Positions 42,901 through 52,319 of a stretch of 64,000 nt of DNA are shown here, in pieces. Position numbers and translations under genes: made by a program. The DNA comes from Bicyclus anynana (taxonomy: Eukaryota > Arthropoda > Insecta > Lepidoptera > Nymphalidae). Below the pieces are notes generated by a model, which saw only the letters and a program-made list of their open reading frames with translations, did not search any database and was not told the origin of the DNA. Numbering within the stretch: position 1 is the first letter of the stretch; each line of letters begins with the position of its first letter. The stretch lies in assembly GCF_947172395.1 (NCBI RefSeq), contig NC_069086.1, positions 16,691,572-16,755,571 of the forward strand. Direction: 5' to 3'.

Positions 42901-45900
42901 GTAACTTGATGACTTATAAGCAATATTCCCACGTCTTTTAGTAAAGTTAACTTAACTTTAGTGTGTTAATTTTTTTCTTAACCGTCTCTGGTGCCCCTCT
43001 ACACGGGATGCCCCAGGGAATTGATTAAGTAGCTTTTACGCTAATCCAGAACTGAGTATTGGTCGACCCTCAACGATGGCTTTGGATGTATACGGTTCAA
43101 GACTAATTTGGAAGTCTTTACGAGAGGCCTATGTCAATCAGCGGTTGTCCATCACGATAATGATGATAAAGAACCTTGCCATCTTAGCATTACAAGCAAA
43201 AAAGCTCAGCCATTTGTTAAGACAGACGTATTTAAATAGACATGGTCAGGTAGCTTTTTAGTGATCATCATCAACCCAATTCGACTTACTGCTGAGCTCG
43301 AGTCTCCTCTCACAATGAGAGGGGTTAGACCAATAGTCCACCACGCTGGCCCAATGCGGATTGGCAGACTTCACACACGCACGATGGTTTTCCTTCACCG
43401 TTTGGGACACGTGACATATCTAATTAATTTCTTAAAATGCACACAACTGAAAAGTTGGAAGTGCATGCCCCGGACCGGATTCGAACTCACACCCTCTGGA
43501 ATCGGAGGCAGAGGTCATATCCACTGGGCTATCACGGCTATTAGTGATACTATACACGTAATATCTAGAGGAGGGGATCCATACATATGGTCTGCTGTTA
43601 ACACCTATTAACCCTACGTTCATGAAACTCAATTAGTCACGGAACACTTGGCTGATACTGTATCTGTGCATCAATTTATGACTACGTCCATCGGTCTCGT
43701 GCGCGCTGAGGGAAATTTCCATGATTGGACGCGGAGTGGATTGTTATGATCTTGCCTTGTGCTGATTGAGAGACTACAAGATGGGTGTTTATTTTAACAC
43801 GATTACAATTTTCTTTGGGTACTTTTATACCCAAATGTCTTGTGAGTTTAAAGTTTGAAACTCTACAAAACCAGTGGATGATTTTATGACTTGATCGCAG
43901 TTTTTTTATTACGTAAAAATAATCACTGACGGCTTCGGTGGCGCAATGGTATGCGCGGTGGATTTACAATACAGAGGTCCTGGGTTCAATCCCCGGCTGG
44001 GCCGATTGAGGTTTTCTTAATTGGTACAGGTGGAAAATCCGTATTACACGATCGCAAAACGAAAAATCGCTGTCATTTGTTGTAATGACTGATTGTGAAG
44101 CATACACCGAGTTACATAATGACCCTGCTGCTCTGGCTGCTGGGAGGCTTCGACCGTGGCTAGTTACCACCTTACCAACAAAGACGTACCGCCAAGCGAT
44201 TTAGCGTTCCGGTACGATGTCGTGTAGAAACCGAAAGGAGCGTGGATTTCATCCTACTCCTAACAAGCTCGCTTCTATCTTAGATTGCATCGTCATTTAC
44301 CATCAGGTGAGATTGTAGTCAAGGAATAAGTAACTACTAACTAACTTGTAGAGAATAAGAAAAAAATATATATCACAGCATATCGCTTGTGAATAAAAAA
44401 CAATTTACAGCTGTCGTTATTCAGAAAAGTAAGCTTCGATTTGTAAGCTCAACTATTCGTGGTTACTTTTTCAAACGATTTCTTTAAATACCGCTCCACA
44501 TGTTCATTATTAGATCAAAATACCTAAATAAATAATTAAAAGAAAAAATAACACTTTAAAATTAACACTTTAAAATTAATATATTATATGTATGTTCGAG
44601 AAGTTCAACGTTATGCACTTTAATTAATTATTTAAGAAATAAAACAATAAAATTAAAATATTTTCAATGTAAGTAACTTTTGTTGGACCGTTGCGAAACT
44701 TAATGAACAAATTATATAACTGCCGTTTTTATTGTTTTCTTATGAAATTAACTCTTAAGAATAATCGCTTATTAATTAATTCTTTTAATTAATTTAAAGT
44801 GCAGTATAGTAGTTAATGCACAGTTGGTCCACGATATACCTATCTCAAAACGAGAGAAAGACTAACCTCTCATTCGCACGAGAGTTTTTTTAACCGGTTA
44901 AAAAACGTTCAAATATAGTATGAAGTTAAATGAAGGTCTATCTCCAGCTCCCCAAATTGAAAATGCAACACTGCTAGATAAAAGCGTTTTGTTTTTAAAA
45001 CGCTGTCGTGTGAACAAATTTGACGTCCGTTAAAAAAACTCTCGTGCGAATAGGGCTTAAGGTATATTTCCAACGCCCAAACTTGAAAATGCAACATTTT
45101 TTTTTGTGTTGAGTAAGTGCCGGGGGGTTTGGGCGAGCGCAGAAACGTCGACTGATGAGACCCGAAGGCTGAAAGGAAGATAGAGGACGGAACGACTCTC
45201 TAAGGGCGTCTCCTCTGACAATCGGACCTCGGCTTAGAGGGCCATTCGGGGGGGGTAACCGTGACCTTTGCAACACTGTTCGAAAAAAAGCGTTGTGTAT
45301 TAAAAACGCTGTCGTATGAACATATACTTGGGTATGGTAATGCATTTGTTGTACTATCGGACGCCCACAACTTCCTTAATCCGGCCCTGTTGCAAAATGC
45401 GTTCTTGGCGGACGTCTACTAACTATAATCTACATCCCTGTCAAATTTCATCTTTGTACGTCAAGTGGTTTTCGAGATTTCGTGATAAATGTCTTTTTGC
45501 ATTTATATATTAAGATTTTAACGATTTTTTTAACGTCCGTTAAAAAAGCTCTCGTGCGAATGAGGGCTAAATGTTGACAAATATCAATAGGGTCGAAACT
45601 ATCACTCTCTCTTTCATAGCGTTGTTGTTGTTTCGACAATGTGTCTCTTCACGAGATATGTAATTGACGCATGCTATAGGTTTATTGCACGTGCGAACCA
45701 ATCAATAACGACACTGGGTGCCCCCAGTCTGAGTGCCCCCACTCTGGGTGCCCCCAGTCTGAGTGCCCCCACTCTAGGTGCCCCCACTCTAGGTGCCCCC
45801 GCCAGTAAGATACTTACAACAAGTAGTTTACACGAGTCAGTGGCGTTGCTGCTGTGCGAGGTCTCGTCCCCAGTGGTGTCCTGGGCGTGCGCGCTGCGCT

Positions 45901-45985
45901 GGCTCCACTTGCGGCCGTGCGCTCCCGCCACCGGCGTGGGGGCTTGCACGTCCCCATTGCCGCGCTCCCACTCCGACAGGGATTC
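39714..45985 (-). CDS. CUB-like / LDLa single-pass membrane protein with PPxY tail (five 3' exons, 321 aa visible)
   Basis: A spliced model built from GT-AG sites with matching phases joins 45985-45818, 42580-42397, 41972-41736, 41308-41171 and 39952-39714. Visible residues 1-50 are a polar spacer. About 51-117 resemble the second half of a CUB domain (SCKLLVYIGE, RLSLCGGN, KLRLVVTAV). Residues 121-159 are an LDL-receptor class A module with six cysteines (121, 129, 135, 142, 148, 159) and the acidic GGEDED site. Residues 223-242 (SYLVVGMLVCATILMFCLAW) form one transmembrane helix. CCCKRSK follows as stop-transfer and likely palmitoylation site. The 79-residue tail has PPEY (287-290) and PPSY (293-296), WW-domain ligands that in related LDLa receptors recruit NEDD4-type ubiquitin ligases. 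By inference it is a type I surface receptor whose turnover is ubiquitin controlled. It resembles the LRP10/LRP12 and LDLRAD3 layouts, but orthology is not established. Start codon and 5' exons not found. Confidence 0.8.
39990..40216 (-). mobile_element. SINE family S2 in the last intron
   Basis: Minus head GACGGCCTCCGTGGTGCAGT, B box GGGATCGATCCCCGA, and 3' end at 'catcacttaccatcaggtg'. It lacks the 'ggtccaggtctggctgg' block (internal deletion). Lies about 40 bases from the splice acceptor at 39953. Confidence 0.8.
40228..40352 (+). repeat. Unclassified interspersed repeat (copy 2)
   Basis: Same blocks as 5555-5690: 'cctaataactatacaaatc', 'gcccacgtgg', 'gaatactgactgcatttccg' and 'gcgcaaaaaatgagccag'. 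Confidence 0.5.
40625..40935 (+). mobile_element. SINE family S2 in the last intron (opposite orientation)
   Basis: GAACGTGGCCCAGTGGTATG, B box GGTTCGATCCCCGG, 'tggctggtgggaggcttcg', 'accgccaagcgatcttgcg' and 3' end 'ttgagattgtagtcaag'. Frames at 40502-40913 are shadows. Confidence 0.85.
41171..41308 (-). CDS. Coding exon with the transmembrane helix
   Basis: 138 bases, acceptor TCTTTCAG, donor G|GTTAGT. Encodes KITEGEQKQNAFMEFAAALK, a PYGPW linker and the membrane segment. The 5' split codon (A+TG) makes Met. Phase 1-1, so the exon is a symmetric unit. Confidence 0.85.
41309..41735. other. Intron
   Basis: AT-rich intron between the LDLa and transmembrane exons, with no repeat recognised. 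Confidence 0.6.
41736..41972 (-). CDS. Coding exon with the LDL-receptor class A module
   Basis: 237 bases, acceptor ATTTCCAG, donor A|GTGAGT, phase 1-1. Encodes VCNNESQFICGLTGLC, NLVCDGVRHCPGGEDED and then a juxtamembrane stretch LLEMLRRFAARNQELLGL likely to be helical. The usual Asp before the fifth Cys is His here (RHC), which may weaken calcium binding. The plus frame 41839-42063 is antisense. Confidence 0.88.
42397..42580 (-). CDS. Coding exon, CUB-like segment
   Basis: 184 bases, acceptor CTTTACAG, donor G|GTAAGT, phase 0-1. Encodes YIGEAKSPIWRLSLCGGN ... KIRIVWNPPTNPYHHTEKLR and LVVTAVNS. The LCGG and alternating hydrophobic strands suggest the C-terminal half of a CUB domain; the assignment is moderate. 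Confidence 0.75.
42718..43165 (+). mobile_element. RTE-like LINE fragment, internally disrupted
   Basis: 'gagctatgctcggagtatccctg', 'gtgaaattggaatgggcgggg', 'gagccgatggacgttaggg' and 'gccagaaagcgcag' match the RTE tail region. After a gap of about 180 bases it resumes with 'tggaagtctttacgagaggcctatg' near 43108. Intronic. Confidence 0.6.
43264..43541 (-). mobile_element. tRNA-related SINE, family S3
   Basis: Minus head AGCCGTGATAGCCCAGTGGA, B box GTTCGAATCCGG, 3' end GAATTGGGTTGATGATGATC. A small deletion removes the 'cgtgaggaaacc' block. The plus frame 43261-43611 is its translation. Confidence 0.85.
43928..44371 (+). mobile_element. SINE family S2 with an internal insertion
   Basis: Starts GACGGCTTCGGTGGCGCAAT, B box GGTTCAATCCCCGG. 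About 90 foreign bases (roughly 44031-44130) interrupt the body between 'aattggtacagg' and 'ctgctgggaggcttcgacc'. The 3' end and A-rich tail are intact. Confidence 0.8.
45108..45265 (+). repeat. GC-rich unclassified repeat (copy 1)
   Basis: 'gcgcagaaacgtcgactgatg', 'gggcgtctcctctgacaatcgg' and 'cggcttagagggccattcg' are shared in part with the minus strand of 60780-60985. The minus frame 44995-45345 crosses it and is not a gene. Confidence 0.45.
45320..45530 (-). repeat. Inverted copy of the 36.2-36.8 kb repeat
   Basis: Minus strand gives 'atcacgaaatctcgaaaacc', 'gatgaaatttgacagggatg' and 'caacagggccggattaagg', matching 36350-36620. Confidence 0.6.
45717..45803. repeat. 15-bp C-rich minisatellite next to a splice donor
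   Basis: Nearly six units of GGTGCCCCCAGTCTG / AGTGCCCCCACTCTG. It starts only about 10 bases beyond the donor of the first visible coding exon (minus strand), so it lies just inside the intron. It produces open frames on both strands that are not genes. Confidence 0.95.
45818..45985 (-). CDS. First visible coding exon of the LDLa/PPxY gene
   Basis: 168 bases, acceptor TTTACAG, donor GTT|GTAAGT, phase 0-0. Encodes ESLSEWERGNGDVQAPTPVA and then GRKWSQRSAHAQDTTGDETS, ending ATDSCKLLV. GC-rich against its surroundings. The final cysteine and 'LLV' begin the CUB-like segment. Confidence 0.75.
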
Positions 45986-46059
45986 CTGTAAACAAGACAG
46001 GATTATGTTTATTGTCTTGTAACAATATTTTTAAAAATAATAATACTTAATAGAATAAT

Positions 46060-46110
46060 TAGTGGGAAACATCGAAGAGCTGATGGTCGTAGCGATCCCA
46101 AGGTCCTGGA
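46060..46110 (+). mobile_element. RTE-like LINE fragment, left of a LINE insertion
   Basis: 'agagctgatggtcgtagcgatcccaaggtcctggaac' matches 'agagccgatggacgttgggg...' of the RTE tail. The remainder resumes at 46620. Confidence 0.45.
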
Positions 46111-46131
46111 ACTGTGACGTCACACTGAAAA

Positions 46132-46615
46132 GTGAGTTGTTCTGTCCCCACTAGATGGACTGTTTATAAAAAGAAAAAGTATAGCGACCTCCGTGTCTTA
46201 TATAATAATGCTTTTAGGATGTTGTTGGGGCTGCCCCGATTCTGTAGTGCATCGAGCATGTTCGTGGACGCGCGAACAGACTGTTTTAACACTGTTATAA
46301 GAAAAAGATGCGTGTCGATGGTCCGAAGGGTGAGGGGCAGTTCCAACAGCATTCTTAGAGGTATCGCGGCAAGGCTCGACTGTATTTATGTTCGTCACTG
46401 CTGTGACAGACATATTACAGTGCCCATGCCGATACGGAAATTGTAAGTTAACCTGACAGACTTTAATAATATTGACCATACTGCTTTTCTACTGACATTT
46501 CATATTATTCTGACATTTTAACAATAGTATTTCGACTTCTTAATTTTATTTTTGTTTTATATCTTTCCTAATATGGGTGTATGCCTGAAATAAATGAATT
46601 TTAATTTTAATTTCT
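46132..46615 (+). mobile_element. Jockey/CR1-like LINE 3' end
   Basis: The frame 46132-46446 contains LRVLYNNAFRMLLGLPRFCS, VRRVRGSSNSILRGIAARLD and CIYVRHC, a typical reverse transcriptase ORF C-terminus in lepidopteran LINEs. Then a 3' UTR and a tail ATGAATTTTAATTTTAATTT. The frame is largely intact but 5'-truncated. It appears to have inserted into an RTE copy. Confidence 0.75.
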
Positions 46616-46785
46616 TTTTTTATATCAAGCGAGTTATAGCTGGATGCAGGCGGCTGAAGACAGCGATGTTCGGAAGTCCTTATGTCAGCCACTGACGATC
46701 AAGTGATCTCACATGCCTGCATTACAAAAGGTTTATGTCCCGCCCATTGGTTGATAACGACGTTGACGACGATATCTAATATTTA
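46616..46785 (+). mobile_element. RTE-like LINE 3' end, right of the insertion
   Basis: 'agctggatgcaggcggctgaagac', 'gttcggaagtccttatgtcagccactgacg' match the RTE 3' end (compare 14170-14250). Confidence 0.6.
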
Positions 46786-47179
46786 CAATTTAGGTTAATT
46801 TAATAATTATTTTTTTATAATAATTATATTACAAGATAATTATTAAATTAAAAATATTATTGTATTTGAGTTTCCTTTTAGATTACGAACATACTAAGAT
46901 TATAGTATAGAAATAAAGAAAATAATTTTAGATTTTTTTCTAATTTAACTTTCCGTACAAATCTTAAGTAATTAAATTGTTAGGTAACGTTTAATTTTGA
47001 AAGAAATAATGTGACGAAATAAATGTCTTAACAAGCTAAGATTTATTCTTCGATCCGCAAATTGATTAAAAGTCATTCGTATCGGTAGCAGAGAACGCCA
47101 ACACTTAATTCATTCAATAATTTATTACAATTACAGTTTAATTAATTATACGTAGTTCCTATGGACTAAGAAATTTAAT
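46786..47179. other. No gene seen
   Basis: Very AT-rich spacer. No supported upstream exon of the LDLa/PPxY gene was recognised. Confidence 0.4.
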
Positions 47180-47347
47180 ACGTGTCTCAAACGGTGAAGG
47201 AAAAACATCGTGAGGAAACCTGCATACTTCAGTATTTTCTTAATTCTCTGTGTGAAGTATGCCAATCCGCATTGGGCTAGCGTCGTGGATTAATTCCCTC
47301 TCATTCCGAGAGGAGACTCGTGCTCAAAAATGAGCCGCATTTTGCGG
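47180..47347 (+). mobile_element. SINE family S3, 3' half
   Basis: 'acgtgtctcaaacggtgaagg', 'catcgtgaggaaacctgc', 'ccaatccgcattgggctagcg' and 'gagaggagactcgtgctc'. Confidence 0.75.
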
Positions 47348-47731
47348 TGATTTATAGGCACTTTATATATCTACTAGTGTAAAATCGATGCTTATCCGAT
47401 CTTTATTCTACATACAGTCATCGAAATTCAAATCGTTTAGCGAGTTGCTACAATTCTAATTGTAAGAAGTACATTTACTATTCACAAAACGTAACTGTTT
47501 AAAAATATTCCGAATTGGCCAATGCATTGATAACTGGTATTCGGCAGTGAATTTTTATTAGTCGTATGACGAAATTACTCCTAAATAATTTCAAATAGCT
47601 CCGACGCAATTCCAAGACGTCCATAGTTCGATCGCCTTCAATTCCCAACTTCCCACCCTTTGGACTAATATTGTACAAGACCGGTTTTGGCTTAGCTAGT
47701 AAATCACCAACGAGTCATAATCTTTCTTATC

Positions 47732-48000
47732 ATCATCATCATCTTTATCAACCCATAATCGGTGCACTGCTGAGCTAATCCACCACCAGCCCAATGCGGA
47801 TTGGCAGACTACATACACGTAGAGAATTAAGAAAATTCTCAGGTGTTCAGGTTTCCTCACGATGTTTTTCCTTCACCGTTTGAGACACGTGATATTTAGT
47901 TTCTTATGATTGAAAAGTTGGAGGTGCATGCTCCTGACCGGATGCGAACCTACACTCTCCGGAATCAGAGGCAGGGTTATATCTACTGGGCTATTACGGC
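47732..48000 (-). mobile_element. tRNA-related SINE, family S3
   Basis: ATCATCATCATC tail at the left, 'atcaacccataatcgg', a deletion of the 'gagtctcctctc' block, and the head 'ctgggctattacggct' at the right. Minus strand. Confidence 0.8.
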
Positions 48001-48243
48001 TATCACGGCATCTTTCCTATAAGAAATAGGGATTTGGAGTTTGGACTCGGGGATAGTGTAGCTTCCCAACAGTGAAAGAAATTTACAAATCGGTTTAGTA
48101 GTTTCAGAGCCTATAACAATGCAGACAAACAAATAATGTCTATACCGACGGCTTAGCTCGCTCTAGGCTCAGAGTAACACCACTAACTTCTCAATACCGG
48201 GCTGCTATGGATTTTTTTTTGAACAGAAATCTATATTATTTTG

Positions 48244-48354
48244 TATAACTCGCAAGTGCGAGTTTCGAATCCACCGCCATCTTTCTCATTCTATAGTATC
48301 GTGTTAAACAGAGACAGATAGGGGTGAATCCGAAACTCGCACTTGCGAGTTATA
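48244..48354. mobile_element. MITE, 111 bp, 32-bp inverted ends
   Basis: TATAACTCGCAAGTGCGAGT begins the left arm (48244-48275); the right arm (48323-48354) is its reverse complement at 30 of 32 positions. Each arm is itself palindromic (ACTCGCAAGTGCGAGT), so the element can form a compound fold. Confidence 0.75.
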
Positions 48355-50857
48355 AAAATGTCGTTAAAGAATAGCCTAGCAGAACGTCCGAGTTCTGGAC
48401 CTTAGGACCTTATAGCATTGACGAAATTGCTACTGAACGAGGTAGTTAAGTTACAACCAACGAGCAAACAATTTCAACTCGGTAAAGTGCTCAGTAATCT
48501 TGACATAGCAGTTATTAAAATAGCTTACGACAATAAAGACATTGTATGTAGATACGTACTATGTGACTACCCAATAAAATTACCATTCCATCCACGGATT
48601 GGAGGCCTTCGGATTACTTAGTAGGTGCCCATTGTGAATAAATACTGTAATTCGCATTGTTTTGCGAAATGTCAATTCGTTCGGTTTCACACGGTTTGAT
48701 GCCTCTTGCACCTTGGCCGGATTTGGTTGCATAAAAAAAGGAAGGTATTTGTTAAAAATAATGGAATTTGGTATGTACAAAAAAGCAGCCAGGTAGATAT
48801 TGATACCAGGAATAAACAGAAGAATATAAATAGGATGATTTAAAAACGATTAAAAGAAATTATATAACTGATGATGATAATGATGGTAATTAAATTATCT
48901 ACCTACGTATTACATATATACGTCTTTATACCTACCGATCTCCACTATTTACTATATTTTATTATGTAGGTAATAACTTCTTCCGACTATTTAATGTTAT
49001 TTATAAAGTAAGGAAACAAAATGACTCTAAAAATCTTCAACAGTTACGATAGAACCAAGATGATTATTTACGTACGTAATTCATCCGTAAATGTCTCGAT
49101 CACGAACTATAGTCGGTAAAATTTATCAAATATATTACGTAGTAAAATAAATATTTTGTATAAACCTAGACAATTTAATATCTCACGCAAAAATTGTTAT
49201 GAAAGAGGAACTCTTTGAATAGAATGTGTTAAAGGAATATTAGTCCCTCTAGAGTGGACTTCTCAATCTTAAAGACACACCTAATAGCATGGTGACACAT
49301 GAAAGGGTCATAAAACTCCAATCATTTACAAACAGGATAAAATTTACAAACCACAAACCACAGCGTAGTACTACTATCTTTGAGTTAAGTATTTATGAAT
49401 TCAATGAAGCGAAATACTCGACAAAAGCAAAGTCACTTGCACGAGTAAAGTAAAATAACTTGGGAATGGTATTTGTGAAGAATTAAGGAAAACAATATAA
49501 TTTTAACAAACAAGACAAACGTAATACATTGACTTGCAATAAGCTCATGTGCAAAGTGTGGTTGCATAAATCCTTATCGGGGAGTGCTAATAAGAAATTG
49601 GAAACTTCAGAACAATGGCTGCGAAGGAAAATAGAACAATGCGAACATATTTTAATTACTCAACTAACAATGCTATGTTAAATTGCAACAGTGATTCAGT
49701 GAGTGCACTAAGTAATGCAAGCAGCTTTTGTATGCTTCAACAGTGAAATGATTCATTCGTTCATCATAGTGAGTCTCAGCTTAGAAGTTGCCTGTTTTAG
49801 AGTTACATAATTGCCTTGGTCAAGCCAAGCCAAGGCCTTGGAATATTGGATTTGCGAATAAGTATTTATTTCGAAGTAAATCATGCTAAAACTTCTAGCA
49901 ACAGAATACCTTACTATATTTTTTGTCGATGTAAGATGTAGTTTGTGTTCTCGGTAGCAAACCCAAATAGATGTTTTCAGTATACTATTTTTTTTTGCTT
50001 AAATATTTATTCCGTATCTCATGCATTTATAGATACTCATACATTTGAATACATTTAGGTTAGGGACAAGCTGCTTTAGAATCTGCACATATTAAAACAT
50101 TTGTTAGAGTACATAGAAGTCATGGAACCATAAAACAAAACCTAGACATTCAGTTTATTGTATGGTCGAAATTTTCTTAGAAGTCTTATGAACAAAACAA
50201 ACCCGTCTTGTCACTAAAATCACATATTTCACTTACGTTATACGTAATTTCTAAAGAACAAAGTGTCTAAATCCTTTATTATACGCGTACAGTACGAATT
50301 ACACCAAAAACTACACCGAATTTACGATTTATTCACATTTATTTTCTGAAAAACAAAATCACAACGAGATTAATTTGCACAGCTTAACTACGATTACGGC
50401 AATTTGACATTTCGTAACGCTAGATTGTCTATGAAAAGCAAGGATGGGTAAATAACATCGAGCGTTAACTTATCGATAAATGATAATGAATGATTCTTTA
50501 ATAATTGATATGTTGTTAGTTTAAAGATGGAAAATTGATATTTTATAATCATTTTATTTTAAAAAATAGTTTTTTAATGAAAATGTTATACAATAAATAT
50601 GCTCACGTTATTCTATAGCGTAAAAGATATCTTACGAATAGTAGCATTATTCAAACACTGGTATGGATAACATTAAGTTGTAGCTGTAGAGTAATAATTA
50701 TGAAGAAGGGTAAATGAGTTTTTTTTTCATGGAAACGCCGTGCTCTATAAGTATTTTCGTAATAATTAACTTTTTTTCTGACTATTTTACATATTTCAAA
50801 AATATACATGCAGGGCAGAGTCTACAGTTTTAGTTTATTCAAATACGGTTACCTATA
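48355..50857. other. No gene seen
   Basis: About 2.5 kb of AT-rich DNA. Frames at 48418-48621 and 48580-48780 have no domain. A DREF-like TATCGATA lies near 50471, with no gene start associated. Confidence 0.5.
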
Positions 50858-51850
50858 CTGGGTGTAAGGGGCATGCTAACGAAAACTTAATCCAGTGGTT
50901 CAGTACATGATTCTGAGTCTCTCAGCGTTGAAATTTTTTGTCGGTCTTTTCACGATATTGAAATTTTTTTACAGTTTTTTTTAACTAGCTAGCTTAGAAG
51001 TACTTATTTCATCTATCTCAATACGAGTTTTAATAAAAATCGTCAAATCAAGATTTTTAACAAAAACTAGCAATGTAAATTTAATTTGCAAAATGCGCGC
51101 GATCAGCTGTTTTCCAAGAGGTCAAATAGGCAGGTCACGACTAATAGGTATATATAAAAAGTCACAAACAAACTGCGCGACGTTGTACTGCCGACCGCCG
51201 CCGGTGCCGAGGAAAATAATTGCTATCTCTCTCTAACCTAAGCCACGCGGCGCGGTTAATAGGTATTTTCAAAATATTGAAACTTTAGGTCCTTTCGCTA
51301 GACGCTACGCTATTTTTTCTTTAGTTCGTGTTCGGCGGTCTGTTGACAAACAAACCAAAATTCAAAAACTTTTGTGTATGTTTTATGTTCTGTTAGTAGT
51401 GATTTTCTGTAACGAATACTCATACAATTGTGTCGTTTGTATAGTGTGTGTTTGTGTGTGTTGACTGAGAAGTCTTGAAATGCTTAGATCAAATCAATTC
51501 AGTACTCATGAATATCGTACCTACTACGACGACATAACGTCTCGTAAACGAGAAACAACCTGAAGTAAGTTAAATACCTGTACCTAGTTAAAAACTTGTA
51601 AAGTATAAAAAATAGGTATTAGAAATGTAAGTGTAGCCAGCCGATTTGCTGTCGATGCGTACGTACCTACGTGTACGTACGCAGTAGATTGCGGAGCGTT
51701 GTTATCGCATTATTCACTGTACATTGCGTGCTCAAAATTTTCAAAATCTGAATTTTCTTATTTCCGACGTAATTGGTATTTAAAATATCGTTGTGGAAAC
51801 TAAATTTAACCTCTTCATGCAGTTTTCGGTATCATGTCCCTTACACCCAG
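50858..51850. mobile_element. TA-flanked inverted-repeat DNA element, 993 bp
   Basis: The left end CTGGGTGTAAGGGGCATGCT and the reverse complement of the right end, CTGGGTGTAAGGGACATGAT, match over 27 of 30 bases. TA lies on both sides (50856-50857, 51851-51852), fitting Tc1/mariner-type target choice. There is no transposase frame. The interior holds a TATATAAAAA box (about 51149-51160) and a GC-richer stretch ending ACCTGAA|GTAAGTT, which looks like a first exon with a splice donor. Confidence 0.7.
51149..51567 (+). promoter_or_regulatory. Promoter-like TATA box and possible noncoding exon inside the TA-flanked element
   Basis: TATATAAAAAG at 51151 is followed about 30 bases later by GACGTTGTACTG. 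A plausible splice donor GAA|GTAAGTT is at about 51562. Nothing downstream in the window is a recognised coding exon, so a transcript is only inferred. Confidence 0.2.
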
Positions 51851-51932
51851 TATGTACGTGGATACGTGCACACTTTTTTGAAGTATAAGCAAATCTTGGA
51901 CGTTAGTACGTCCCCAAAAGATTAAAGAAAGA

Positions 51933-52232
51933 GACGGCCGCGTGGTGCAGTGGGTAGTGACCCTGCTTTCTGCATCCACGGCTGTGGGTTCGATTCCCAC
52001 AACTGGAAAATATTTGTGTGATGAGATTGAGTGTTTTTAAGTGTCTGTGTGTATTTATACATTATATAAGTGTATATGTAGCGTATTTATACATTATATA
52101 TTTATATGTAGTATATAATTGTATATTAATATTATAATATCAACTATCTTAACACCCATAACACAAGCTACTCTGTATGCTTACTTTGAGGCTAGATAGT
52201 GATGTGTATTGTTTAAGTATATTTATACTAAC
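51933..52232 (+). mobile_element. tRNA-derived SINE, family S1, near full length
   Basis: GACGGCCGCGTGGTGCAGTG, B box GGTTCGATTCC, CAACTATCTTAACACCC and 'ggctagatagtgatgtg'. A duplicated 'tatttatacattatata' block makes it longer than the copy at 5852. Confidence 0.85.
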
Positions 52233-52261
52233 CACGCGTACCCATAGGCATAAACCGTGCA

Positions 52262-52319
52262 CCGTTCACCGTTTGTGACACGTGATATTTAATTTCTTAA
52301 AATGCACACAACCGAAAAA
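52262..52319 (-). mobile_element. SINE family S3, internal fragment
   Basis: 'accgtttgtgacacgtgatatttaatttc' and 'aaaatgcacacaaccgaaaa' match the middle of S3. Confidence 0.6.

Larger units (their letters stand above)
44862..45568. mobile_element. Nested MITEs with shared 23-bp inverted ends
   Basis: ATTCGCACGAGAGTTTTTTT at 44874 has an exact inverted partner ending at 45051 (23/23 bases) and a second one ending at 45561 (22/23). AAAGCGTT ... AACGCTGTCGT blocks occur twice (about 44983 and 45287). The simplest reading is two related MITEs, the second interrupted by other repeats. Confidence 0.6.

Noticed and set aside
45674..46050. Several overlapping frames on both strands
   Set aside because: Produced by the 15-bp minisatellite and the GC-rich coding exon; only the minus frame ending at the donor at 45818 is real coding sequence.
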